From assembly GCF_000021645.1 (NCBI RefSeq), contig NC_011661.1, positions 1 through 64,000 on the forward strand: a DNA stretch of 64,000 nucleotides. Direction: 5' to 3'. Shown one piece after another: positions 45,548 to 54,293 of this stretch; the stretch's first letter is position 1; every line of letters starts with the position of its first letter. This DNA comes from Dictyoglomus turgidum DSM 6724 (GTDB lineage: Bacteria > Dictyoglomota > Dictyoglomia > Dictyoglomales > Dictyoglomaceae). The translations under genes and the position numbers were made by a program. The notes beneath the pieces are model-generated. The model saw only the letters and a list, made by a program, of their open reading frames with translations, was not told where the DNA came from and ran no database searches.

Positions 45548-46143
45548 AAGGTAAAAGTTTAATCCATAAAAACTGGGAAGAAGCCTTTCACTGGGAGGGA
45601 TGTCCTCTTTGTTATTTAGTACAAAAAGCCTTAAGAAGTTATATGGAAAACTTTTTATATGAAAATGTAAATGATGTCTTATTAAGAAAGAGCATAAGAG
45701 AAAAAGGAGGATTCTGTGAGAACCATCACTTACAACTTCTCACCTTTAGAGATTTTTTAGGAATAAGCATTATCTATGAGGATATAATAAAAAATTGTAT
45801 TATTCCATCACTTAAAAATAAAGAAATTCCAGAAACGAAGAGTTGCATATTTTGTGAAAAGGAAGAGGAATACGAAAAATTATATATTCAAAGCCTCTCT
45901 GAAGTTTTAAAAAATCAGGAAACTTTCAATCTATGGAAGGAAATAGCTTATGATTTTTGTCAACCCCACAAAGAAAAGATAAAAACTATTTCTCCAGATA
46001 CCTATAAAAGAATTGAGCCCTATTTATATCATAAAAAGAGAAAATATCCTGAATATTTTTACGAATCTTTTTCCTGGGATAAAGATTATTCAGAACTTTT
46101 CTTAAAGAAACTAAGAATATTAGAACTTAAGAAGCCAAAATGA
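45544..46143 (+). CDS. Cys/His-rich protein (DUF6062-like)
   Basis: The 199-residue soluble protein has paired motifs: GCPLCYLV near residue 20 with GFCENHH near 60, then CIFCEKEEEYE near 100 with DFCQPHK near 140. Each pair (C-x2-C plus C-x2-H) looks like a metal site. I believe this matches DUF6062 but no function is established. It is coupled by ATGA overlaps to the phosphatidyltransferase upstream and to a smaller, similar protein downstream. Confidence 0.75.
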   Translation: MKGKSLIHKNWEEAFHWEGCPLCYLVQKALRSYMENFLYENVNDVLLRKSIREKGGFCENHHLQLLTFRDFLGISIIYEDIIKNCIIPSLKNKEIPETKSCIFCEKEEEYEKLYIQSLSEVLKNQETFNLWKEIAYDFCQPHKEKIKTISPDTYKRIEPYLYHKKRKYPEYFYESFSWDKDYSELFLKKLRILELKKPK

Positions 46144-46532
46144 AGATTAAGAAATGTCCTATTTGTGAAAAGATAAGAGAAGAAAAAGAAAAAAGATTAA
46201 AAAATTTAGGTAAAAAAGTCCATCTCTGCAAAAATCATTTGAAAGAAGCCTTTACTGTAAACCCTAATATATTAGAACTCTTGGAATTTGAAGATAATAA
46301 AGAGTGTCCTATTTGTACCCTTGAAAAGGAGATTACCTATGCTTTCCAAGGAGAAGTAAAAGACTTATGTCTTTATCATTTAAGAATGTTAAGAGATAGA
46401 ATAAAAGATGAGGATTACGAAGAAATAGTAGAAAGATGGAAAGAATATGAAAAACACTTGAAGGAAATGGATGAGCAAGTAGAATTAATCCTTGACCTTC
46501 TCACGGGATGTGGAAGGATTATAAGAAAGTAA
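46140..46532 (+). CDS. Small Cys/His-rich protein related to its neighbour
   Basis: The 130-residue protein repeats the neighbour's pattern: KCPICEKI with HLCKNHL, then ECPICTLE with DLCLYHL. It appears to be two copies of a C-x2-C / C-x2-H unit. It is likely metal binding and soluble, function unknown. Its start overlaps the previous stop (ATGA). Its last 48 bases overlap the convergent transglutaminase gene, so no terminator separates them. Confidence 0.7.
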   Translation: MKIKKCPICEKIREEKEKRLKNLGKKVHLCKNHLKEAFTVNPNILELLEFEDNKECPICTLEKEITYAFQGEVKDLCLYHLRMLRDRIKDEDYEEIVERWKEYEKHLKEMDEQVELILDLLTGCGRIIRK

Positions 46533-48530
46533 TTTCTTAGCTTGCTCTTTGAAATTCTCTTTATATTTTCTTTTTTCTTCCTCATTTAAAGGCGCAAATT
46601 TCAAGGCATAATATAAGCCTGCAAAATTTCTTCCTAAATCCCCCAAAGGCTCCAGCATATTGTATAGACTAACATCCTCTTTAATAAATCCTTTTCTTTT
46701 CAATCTTTTAATTACCCTCCTAAAGATTCTATCCTCCTCTGTAAGTCTAAGAAAATTCACAAAATTTCTCATCAGTAAAAAGGAGAATAAAACAAAAACA
46801 GGAATAACTATATACTGATACTTATTTAAAACTTTATAAGCTCCAACAAATACATTTTGTACAATTATCCCAATGGAGTTAAAGATTATCCCTAAAAAGT
46901 TTGCCGACTCTTTCCTTTCTCTTTCTTCTGAGCCCAAAGCAAAAGGAGTAGGATCTATTGTAATCCAGCCTAAAGGCTCAAGATATATTTCAACCCAGGC
47001 ATGGGCATTCTTCACTTTTACCTCATACATTCCAGTCCAAGGATTAAGATCTCCAGGACCGTATCCTGTAACAAGTCTACTGGGAACTCCAATAATTCTT
47101 GCCATAACCGCAAAGGCTGTTGCAAACTGTTCACAATATCCCTTTTTAACTTCAAAAAGAAAATTGTCCACTGCATCCTCATTATCAGGGAGAGGTGGTA
47201 TATCGAGGGAGTATTCATAATTGTCTTCAAGATAATTTTTAATTGCCATCAATTTTTCCCATGGAGTTTGGTATCCTTTTGTTATTTCAAAGGTAAGATC
47301 TTTTACCCTTTTAGGAATATTAGGTAATTGCAAATAATTTAAAAACTGATTTTGAGGAGGAATTTTAGTCTCCAATAATTCCTTAGTAGAATAATATTGC
47401 TCTTGATAAAAACCAGTATATATAAGTCCCTTAGGAAGTTCGAAGGGAGACCTATATCCGTCCTCACTATCCTTAAAGATAATTGGAGAGGGATAATAAA
47501 GCCTTTCTGTACCCTTAGGAAGGAAGATTATGTTATTTTGAAAATCTCTTTCAATAAAATAAGTGGCTCTTTGAAGGTATTCTTCTTGCCTTGTATTTTC
47601 TTTTAGAAGAAAGGGTTGACTTATGGTATCTATGGTTTTTACTTCTTCTTTACTTTGATACCATCCAAAACCATTATAGGTATCAAAGGCAATTCCCCTG
47701 TGATAAATACCCCAAGGTGTTAAAACTCTAAATATAATAGAGGAAGAAAGTTCTCCCCTCTGCCTTAAATCAAGAAATGGTGCAAAACCATAGTATTCTT
47801 CAGGATTAAATTTTAAGGGTGGAATTTTCCTTCCTTCAGGAAGTTTATAGAGGTTGCTGGCTTCGGCATAGGGAGATTTTAACTCTCCCTGAAAATTAGT
47901 AAGCCTCGTTATTAGCTGAGACATTATGTCTTGCCTAAAGCCTATTCTTATATCCTTAGGAAGAAGAGGGAAAATTAAAAAGCCTACGAAAAGTACGAAA
48001 AGAGTAATGGAAAAAATATATCCTGGAACAATTCTATAATCATTAACTAACATAAGGAATATAATCATCCCCAAAAGGAAGAAAAGAAAGAACACAATAA
48101 AAATTGCTTCCCTTGCAAATATTCCAGCAATAATCATAAGAATAATACTTATAAAGAAGGAAAAGCCAAGATCAAGTCTTGTAGGAAGATCAAAACTATG
48201 AATAGTATTAAGATTAATCAAGAAAGTAGCAAGGGGAATACGAGGATCAAAAGGATTTTTAATTAATTCCACAAAAAATTGCCTCAAAAAGTACATCATA
48301 CCTATGGTCATTAAGATCTTTAAGAGGATATTTCTTTCTTTTCTTCTATAGTAACTAAATACAAAACCAATCAAAGTTAAAAGAATTATACTAGAGATAT
48401 AGATAGAAGAAAGATTCAAAAAATACCATACTGAAAAAAGAGAAACCACAATAAGATAAAGGGTTATCCCTCTCAAAAGTATGGAATCTTCAACTACATT
48501 TTTTATAAGTCTGATTCTTTTCCTTTCCAT
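46485..48530 (-). CDS. TgpA-type membrane transglutaminase-like protein
   Basis: The 681-residue protein has about six or seven N-terminal membrane helices (to about residue 195), a large periplasmic domain with a transglutaminase core, one more membrane helix (about 565-585) and a cytoplasmic tail. The Cys-His-Asp triad is visible in KGYCEQFATAF, KNAHAWVEIY and WITIDPTP. It is the last gene in a MoxR - DUF58 - TgpA run, a widespread trio of unclear function possibly involved in envelope protein processing. AAGG lies just before the ATG. Confidence 0.9.
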   Translation of the reverse strand: MERKRIRLIKNVVEDSILLRGITLYLIVVSLFSVWYFLNLSSIYISSIILLTLIGFVFSYYRRKERNILLKILMTIGMMYFLRQFFVELIKNPFDPRIPLATFLINLNTIHSFDLPTRLDLGFSFFISIILMIIAGIFAREAIFIVFFLFFLLGMIIFLMLVNDYRIVPGYIFSITLFVLFVGFLIFPLLPKDIRIGFRQDIMSQLITRLTNFQGELKSPYAEASNLYKLPEGRKIPPLKFNPEEYYGFAPFLDLRQRGELSSSIIFRVLTPWGIYHRGIAFDTYNGFGWYQSKEEVKTIDTISQPFLLKENTRQEEYLQRATYFIERDFQNNIIFLPKGTERLYYPSPIIFKDSEDGYRSPFELPKGLIYTGFYQEQYYSTKELLETKIPPQNQFLNYLQLPNIPKRVKDLTFEITKGYQTPWEKLMAIKNYLEDNYEYSLDIPPLPDNEDAVDNFLFEVKKGYCEQFATAFAVMARIIGVPSRLVTGYGPGDLNPWTGMYEVKVKNAHAWVEIYLEPLGWITIDPTPFALGSEERERKESANFLGIIFNSIGIIVQNVFVGAYKVLNKYQYIVIPVFVLFSFLLMRNFVNFLRLTEEDRIFRRVIKRLKRKGFIKEDVSLYNMLEPLGDLGRNFAGLYYALKFAPLNEEEKRKYKENFKEQAKKLLSYNPSTSREKVKD

Positions 48531-48566
48531 AACCTTAAAGATTTTACTGCAAAGTTCCTCGTCTTT

Positions 48567-49661
48567 TCAACTTTGATTTAAAACAAGAAATCGAGAAAGA
48601 AATTCCTGAGGATCGTCTCCTAAACTAAAGATAAAACCTTTGTTTAATACAATCTCTTTCTTATGGTATTCCACACCTATAATTTTGTTTATTTTAACCT
48701 TTTCGTCCCAGAACCTATAATTGAGAGTAAAAATTATATCATAATCATAATTCTTAAAACTTATATTTCTTCTCTCTATAAGCTGAATTTCAGCTAAGTA
48801 CTTCTTTAGTTCATCTGAAGTCTTAGGATTAAATTCTTCTTCACCCCTCAAGTCTCTTATGGAAAGCGGTATATTTAGAGAAAAAGAAGGAATAAGAAGG
48901 GAATGGACAAATCTCAAAAGTTGATCAAACTCCTCCTCAGCTATAGAGTCTTTTTTATCCACAGAATTATCAATTAAAATCATTAGAGACCCTTTTTTTA
49001 ACTTTTCAAAATTTTTTGATAAAAGTTTTCCCTTTTTAGCTGAAGCCTTCCAAGCTACAATCTTTAAAGGATCTTGAGGTTGATAATCTCTAAGAGAATG
49101 AAACTCTTCTCCTATCACCGATAGAAAAGAAGAAGAGGTTTTATTTCCCTCCCCATCTGTAAGATAAATATCCTGAGACAAGGGATAAAATGAAGGATAG
49201 ATATAAGTTACCCCATCCACCTTGTAGTTTTTACTGAGATAAAGAAGTCCCAAAGTACCAGTAAATCTTAAATTTAAAGTCTTTAAATAGAATATTCCCC
49301 TTTTTTTAAAGTGAAAATATATGGAAATCTCTTTTTTCTCTTTTCCCCTTAAACCCCCAAGAGGGGTTTTCCCTTGAAGATTTATAAATACCTGTCCCTT
49401 AGGAATTTTAGAATTATTTTCAAAGTAAATATTTATAAACTCATATTCATTCTCTTTCACAAGAAGAGGCATTTGAACTTTTACTCTAAGATTTAATGGC
49501 TGAAGTATTATTTCAAAGAAATTTATCATGTAAAGACCCATGATAAACGTGGATACTAAAAGTACAGGAGTTGATGAAACATTCAAACCTATAAGGTAAA
49601 GAACAATATCAAAGAAAATTAATAAGTATCCTATGGATGTAAGACTAAAGTATGTCACCAC
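48567..49661 (-). CDS. DUF58 protein
   Basis: The 364-residue protein has two N-terminal membrane helices, a beta-rich middle and the DUF58 signature GEEFHSLRDYQPQDPLKIVAWKASAK, followed by a von Willebrand A-like stretch with LMILIDNS. DUF58 proteins work with MoxR AAA+ ATPases. The start is GTG 49661, overlapping the end of moxR by seven bases; a second GTG follows at once. Confidence 0.88.
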   Translation of the reverse strand: MVTYFSLTSIGYLLIFFDIVLYLIGLNVSSTPVLLVSTFIMGLYMINFFEIILQPLNLRVKVQMPLLVKENEYEFINIYFENNSKIPKGQVFINLQGKTPLGGLRGKEKKEISIYFHFKKRGIFYLKTLNLRFTGTLGLLYLSKNYKVDGVTYIYPSFYPLSQDIYLTDGEGNKTSSSFLSVIGEEFHSLRDYQPQDPLKIVAWKASAKKGKLLSKNFEKLKKGSLMILIDNSVDKKDSIAEEEFDQLLRFVHSLLIPSFSLNIPLSIRDLRGEEEFNPKTSDELKKYLAEIQLIERRNISFKNYDYDIIFTLNYRFWDEKVKINKIIGVEYHKKEIVLNKGFIFSLGDDPQEFLSRFLVLNQS

Positions 49662-50614
49662 AACCTTACCTTTGGTATTTTTACTCTTTTTAAAACATCT
49701 CTTATTATATCTTCTCTAAAAGATCTTCCCATATTACTTCCTTCCTTAGGAATGACCCTATGCACCAATATAGGTACTGCCATTTTTATAACATCCTCAG
49801 GTATCACATAATCTCTGCCAGAAAGGAGCGCATACCCTTGAGCTCCTCTCATAAGAGATATGGAAGCTCTGGGCCCTGCCCCAAGGGAAAACAAAGAATC
49901 ATCCCGAGTTATATTAACAATATTTACAATATATCTCAAAATATCCTTATCAATATAAATCTCCTTAACTAAATCTTGAGCCTTAATTAAATCTTCTTTC
50001 TTCCAAACAGGCTCAATTCTCTCCAGAGGATGAATCATCTTTTGATTTTCAAGCATTTTAACTTCCTCCTCCATAGGAAGATAACCCATGGAGAGGGAGA
50101 TAAAGAACCTATCCAATTGGGACTCTGGCAAAGGATAGGTTCCAAAATGTTCTCTGGGATTTTGTGTGGCTATCACCATAAAGGGCTTAGGAAGTTCATA
50201 AGTAGTACCATCTATGGTCACTTTGCCCTCATCCATTGCCTCAAGAAGACCTGCTTGAGTCCTGGGGGACGTTCTATTTATCTCATCAGCAAGAAGAATA
50301 TTTGTAAAAATAGGGCCTGGTTTAAACTCAAACTCTAAGGTCTTAGGATTAAACACATTCACTCCAAGTACATCCGACGGCATAGTATCAGGAGTAAATT
50401 GAATCCTTCTAAAATCAAGTTCAATACTCTCTGCAAGAGATTTTGCAAGGACTGTTTTACCTACACCAGGAACATCTTCAAGCAAAATATTGCCTCTGCT
50501 TAGTAAAGCCACAATTACATAGTCAATTACCTCATCCTTTCCTACAATAACCTTTTTGATGTTCTCTCTTAAAAGCTGTAATCTTTCTACTATTTCATTT
50601 AAAAAAGTCTTCAT
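49655..50614 (-). CDS. MoxR-family AAA+ ATPase
   Basis: The 319-residue ATPase has Walker A EDVPGVGKTVLAKSLA, Walker B LLADEINRTSPRTQAGLLEAM, sensor IATQNPREHFGTYPLPESQLDRF and the C-terminal lid. MoxR proteins act as chaperone-like remodelers, often for a VWA or DUF58 partner, which here is the next gene. It lies eight bases after a small membrane protein gene. Confidence 0.93.
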   Translation of the reverse strand: MKTFLNEIVERLQLLRENIKKVIVGKDEVIDYVIVALLSRGNILLEDVPGVGKTVLAKSLAESIELDFRRIQFTPDTMPSDVLGVNVFNPKTLEFEFKPGPIFTNILLADEINRTSPRTQAGLLEAMDEGKVTIDGTTYELPKPFMVIATQNPREHFGTYPLPESQLDRFFISLSMGYLPMEEEVKMLENQKMIHPLERIEPVWKKEDLIKAQDLVKEIYIDKDILRYIVNIVNITRDDSLFSLGAGPRASISLMRGAQGYALLSGRDYVIPEDVIKMAVPILVHRVIPKEGSNMGRSFREDIIRDVLKRVKIPKVRLW

Positions 50615-50622
50615 ATTGTACT

Positions 50623-50814
50623 TTAACCCTTTCTTATGGTCTTTATCATATGCCTAATAACTGCATAAATTCCACCAACAGTCATAAAAAAGTCAAATAA
50701 ATTAAGATAAAATTCAAAAGGGAAAAACCATTTAGAAAGGTAGTGAATAAAAACAATTATCTCAAGAATTAGCCCCATAAATAAAATTACTAATACTCCT
50801 CTATAAAATTCCAT
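50623..50814 (-). CDS. Small two-helix membrane protein
   Basis: The 63-residue protein has two hydrophobic segments (about 5-24 and 33-54) and a basic C-terminus (KTIRKG). I do not recognise it. It sits between a sigma-factor gene and moxR with short spacing, so it may be a membrane partner of either. The predicted product is plausible for codon use and position but has no family support. Confidence 0.55.
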   Translation of the reverse strand: MEFYRGVLVILFMGLILEIIVFIHYLSKWFFPFEFYLNLFDFFMTVGGIYAVIRHMIKTIRKG

Positions 50815-50853
50815 TTTTTCAAACCTCCATTAATTTCTAAAAAATATTTTACA

Positions 50854-51300
50854 TCAATTTTTCAACTTATTTAATGCCCTTTTCTTATAGATCTTAACAC
50901 TACTTCTTGATATTCCTAAATACTTTGCAACCTCCCTTTCACTATGTCTTGAATAGAAAATTAAAATAATTATTTGTTTCTCTCTTTTAGACAGTTTTGA
51001 AAAATCTATGAATTTTATCATAATCTCCTCTTCAAAGGCCTCATAAGAGACATTATTTCCTTCCAAGTAAAGATCTTTTCCCTTTAATTTTTCCCTTATT
51101 CTCAAAAGTCTATAATAGAGAGCCTTCTTCACATATCCTGAAAGGTTTCCCTTTTGAGAATCATATCTTCTTAGCACCTCTAAAAGGGCTATTTCTCCCT
51201 CTTGTTTAAAATCCTCAAAATCAATTTCAGGAATATACAGCATCTTTAAATACTTAAAAAGAAGCGGTTTATAAGCCAAAAATAAAATTTCTTCTCTCAT
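50854..51300 (-). CDS. Sigma-70 family RNA polymerase sigma factor
   Basis: The 148-residue protein has a shortened region 2 (DFEDFKQEGEIALLEVLRRYDSQKGNLSGYVKKALYYRLL) and a region 4 helix-turn-helix (LSKREKQIIILIFYSRHSEREVAKYLGISRSSVKIYKKRALNKLK). It is ECF-sized. No anti-sigma factor of a known class is adjacent; the small two-helix protein downstream is a possible candidate. It may control the moxR-DUF58-tgpA genes that follow it. Confidence 0.82.
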   Translation of the reverse strand: MREEILFLAYKPLLFKYLKMLYIPEIDFEDFKQEGEIALLEVLRRYDSQKGNLSGYVKKALYYRLLRIREKLKGKDLYLEGNNVSYEAFEEEIMIKFIDFSKLSKREKQIIILIFYSRHSEREVAKYLGISRSSVKIYKKRALNKLKN

Positions 51301-51455
51301 AATCCCTTCCTCCCAATTTTTATAACCGTATTATATTTACTTATAGTAAAATTTTCAAGAGATATTTTTAAATATTAGCAAAAAAACGAGCAAAAGACCA
51401 AACAATTTATCAAAGTGATATAATTATTGAAAAGAATTGGAAGGGAGGTAAAAAA

Positions 51456-52040
51456 TTGATACTAAGCGATAAGGACATTAAAAAATACCTTGAGGAAAGA
51501 AAATTAGTAATTCATCCCATAGATGACCCCCAAAAACAAATTCAGCCATCCTCAGTAGATTTAAGGCTTGGAAACAGTTTTCTTCATTTTAAAGTTGAAG
51601 GAAGAGCATATATTGATCCTACAAAAGATAATCCCCAGGATCTCATGGAAATCATAGAAATAGAAGAGGGTAAACCCTTCTTCTTAAGGCCAGGAGAATT
51701 TGTCTTGGGAACCACTATTGAAACCGTAAAACTTCCTGATGATCTTGTAGCGAGAGTTGATGGAAGATCCAGCTTGGGAAGACTTGGCATAATAGTACAT
51801 GCTACAGCGGGATATGTAGATCCAGGTTTTTGTGGACAAATCACCTTAGAGCTTTCAAATATCAATAGGGTTCCTGTAGCCCTTTATCCTGGCATGAGAA
51901 TATGTCAGATATCTTTTTATAAATTAACCTCCCCAGCAGAGACTCCCTATTATAAAAAAGCTGGAAGTAAGTATCATAACCAAAAGGGTCCTACAGCAAG
52001 CAAGCTTAATATAGACTTTTGTGTAAAGGAGGATAAATAA
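51456..52040 (+). CDS. dcd: dCTP deaminase
   Basis: Dcd converts dCTP to dUTP (or dUMP in bifunctional forms) in thymidylate synthesis. The 194-residue protein has QPSSVDLRLGNSF, the GRSSLGRLGIIVHATAGYVDPGFCGQ core with the catalytic Glu in the following ITLELSN, and a normal length. The start is TTG 51456 with GGAGG seven bases upstream; MILSDKDIKKYLEE is the standard N-terminus. TATAAT lies at 51419-51424. The mutarotase-like gene follows one base after the stop. Confidence 0.95.
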   Translation: MILSDKDIKKYLEERKLVIHPIDDPQKQIQPSSVDLRLGNSFLHFKVEGRAYIDPTKDNPQDLMEIIEIEEGKPFFLRPGEFVLGTTIETVKLPDDLVARVDGRSSLGRLGIIVHATAGYVDPGFCGQITLELSNINRVPVALYPGMRICQISFYKLTSPAETPYYKKAGSKYHNQKGPTASKLNIDFCVKEDK

Positions 52041-52041
52041 A

Positions 52042-52908
52042 ATGGAGTGGAAAAAAATATCCTTTGGCAAAAGAGAGCTCTGTTATGAAATTACTCTAAA
52101 TGATGTTAAAATGGTAATCACCGCCGATGTGGGGCCAAGAATAATCTTTTTTGGATTCAAAAATGGAGAAAATGTATTATTCCATGATACCGAAGAAAGG
52201 TTATCCATAGGAGAAATGAAAATCTATGGAGGACATAGATTCTGGATATCTCCTGAAACCAAGTTTACTTATTCTCCGGACAATAATCCTTGTAGGGTAA
52301 TAGAGGATAAAGATAAAATTAGTTTTGTGTCCTATGATCCCATAACCGAAATAGAGAAAAACTTAACCATATTAGAAAGGAATGGAAGATTCGTAGTAAG
52401 GCATATCCTTGAAAATAAAGGAAAACTATTATATCAGGGCGCTATATGGGCTTTGACTTGTATTCCTCCAAAAAAAGGAATTATCTTCTTTCCATGGGGA
52501 ACTTTAGGAGAATGGAAGCTTAAAAAAGTAATTTATTGGCAGAAGTGGGCAGGAGAAGCCACAACTAATGTAAAGAGTTCCCAATTTGTTCCAGAAGATG
52601 ATCTCTTTCTCATTTATCCATCGGGAGAGACAGGAAAAGTAGGAACTACAGGATACGAGGGTTTTGTAGGAGTAACCACAGAAAATTATACCTTTATTAA
52701 AAAATTCAATTTTGTAGAAGGAGCTATATATCCCGATGATAATTGTGCTATACAGGTCTATACTTCAGAAAATTTCTGTGAGTTAGAAACCTTAAGTCCA
52801 TTATATACTTTTAATCCAGGTATATCTTATATCCATGATGAAGAATGGATTCTTCTACCCTATAAAGTAGATCCAAAGAAAGGAGATGAAATTAGAAAAC
52901 ATCTATGA
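52042..52908 (+). CDS. DUF4380-like (galactose mutarotase-fold) protein
   Basis: The 288-residue protein starts with a beta-sandwich pattern (VKMVITADVGPRIIFFGFKNGENVLF) and has GGHRFWISPETK, features of DUF4380 and the wider aldose-1-epimerase superfamily. It probably binds a sugar. The reaction is unknown. AAGGAGG overlaps the end of dcd and its stop overlaps the start of zwf, so dcd, this gene, zwf and the epimerase form one operon. A link to glucose-6-phosphate use (for example anomer conversion for Zwf) is an inference from position. Confidence 0.75.
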   Translation: MEWKKISFGKRELCYEITLNDVKMVITADVGPRIIFFGFKNGENVLFHDTEERLSIGEMKIYGGHRFWISPETKFTYSPDNNPCRVIEDKDKISFVSYDPITEIEKNLTILERNGRFVVRHILENKGKLLYQGAIWALTCIPPKKGIIFFPWGTLGEWKLKKVIYWQKWAGEATTNVKSSQFVPEDDLFLIYPSGETGKVGTTGYEGFVGVTTENYTFIKKFNFVEGAIYPDDNCAIQVYTSENFCELETLSPLYTFNPGISYIHDEEWILLPYKVDPKKGDEIRKHL

Positions 52909-54293
52909 ACAATAAATTCATAATTGTAATCTTTGGTGGATTAGGAGACTTAGCTCAAAATAAATTATATCCTGTAATTTACAGTCTATATAAAAAATAT
53001 AGACTTCTAAACTGTACAAAAATTATTTCTACAGGAAGAAGACCTAATGTGGATAAAGAAGAATTCCTAAAAATTTTAGAAAAATCTATAAAAACTCATG
53101 ATGATTCTTTCTTTTCTTTGTTTGATTTTGTAAAGTTTGATTTAGAAAAAGAGGAAGAATATAACCATCTCAAAAACATGCTCTCCAACTTTAAAGAAGA
53201 AGAGTTTATATTCTACTTGGCCACTCCTCCTACCACCTTTGAAACCATTATCAAAAACTTAGGAGAATTCTTAAAAAGCTTTCCTAATAAAAGAAAAATC
53301 GTCATCGAGAAACCCTTTGGTTATAACCTCTATTCAGCGCAAAAACTCAATCAACTTATAAAAATTTACTTTAAAGAAGAGGAAGTATACAGAATTGATC
53401 ACTTCTTAGGAAAAGAGACCGTACAAAACATTTTTGGTCTCAGATTTTCCAATATCATTTTTGAAGGAATATGGAATAGGAATTTTATTGATCATATTCA
53501 AATTTCAGCCTTAGAAGATATAGGAGTAGAAGGAAGATTAGGATATTACGACAAAGTGGGTGCCCTCAGAGATATGATCCAAAATCATTTAATCCAGATA
53601 TTGTCAATTGTAGCTATGGAACCTCCTTGTTGTATTAACGAAAAGGAGATAAGAGATGAAAAAATAAAAGTACTAAAAAGCATAAGAGAAATAAAAAGAG
53701 AAGATGTACCTTTGTATGCTGTAAGAGGTCAATATGAAGGATATTTGATAGATGAAAACCTCTCCCAATCAAATACAGAAACCTATGCAGCAGTAAAACT
53801 CTTTATAGAAAACTTAAGATGGGACGGTGTACCTTTTTACCTGAGAACGGGAAAAAAACTAAAAAGAAAAGAGACCTCGATAATAATTGTATTTAAGAAG
53901 ATACCAGGACTTTTCTCTAAAATTCTTGATTGTATGCCCCAAGAAGACATAATAGGATTTAAAATCGCCCCTGAAAATAAGATTATCCTAAGCTTCCAAC
54001 TAAGACCCTTAGGAGGAAGTATGCTCTCTTGCCCTGTTTCTACCTCTATGGAGTGGACAGGTCCTAATATAGAAGCTTATGAGACTTTGTTTATGGATAT
54101 TATAGAGGGAGATCAAAGCCTTTTTATAAGAAAAGACGAGATTGAGAAATCCTGGGAGATTGTACAACCTATTTTAGATTTTTGGAAAGACGACCCCAAT
54201 ATTCCCATATATCCCCAAGGTTCTTGGGGTCCAAAGGAAGCTGAGGAACTAATTAGAAGAGATGGGAGAGAATGGAGATATATAGATGGCTAA
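52905..54293 (+). CDS. zwf: Glucose-6-phosphate 1-dehydrogenase
   Basis: This enzyme oxidises glucose-6-phosphate to 6-phosphogluconolactone with NAD(P), the entry to the oxidative pentose phosphate pathway. The 462-residue protein has an N-terminal coenzyme motif FGGLGDLAQNKLYP (a variant of GASGDLAKRK), the active-site RIDHFLGKE, and the IEKPFG motif. It overlaps the upstream gene by four bases and the epimerase by eight. No 6-phosphogluconolactonase or Gnd gene is nearby. Confidence 0.93.
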   Translation: MNNKFIIVIFGGLGDLAQNKLYPVIYSLYKKYRLLNCTKIISTGRRPNVDKEEFLKILEKSIKTHDDSFFSLFDFVKFDLEKEEEYNHLKNMLSNFKEEEFIFYLATPPTTFETIIKNLGEFLKSFPNKRKIVIEKPFGYNLYSAQKLNQLIKIYFKEEEVYRIDHFLGKETVQNIFGLRFSNIIFEGIWNRNFIDHIQISALEDIGVEGRLGYYDKVGALRDMIQNHLIQILSIVAMEPPCCINEKEIRDEKIKVLKSIREIKREDVPLYAVRGQYEGYLIDENLSQSNTETYAAVKLFIENLRWDGVPFYLRTGKKLKRKETSIIIVFKKIPGLFSKILDCMPQEDIIGFKIAPENKIILSFQLRPLGGSMLSCPVSTSMEWTGPNIEAYETLFMDIIEGDQSLFIRKDEIEKSWEIVQPILDFWKDDPNIPIYPQGSWGPKEAEELIRRDGREWRYIDG

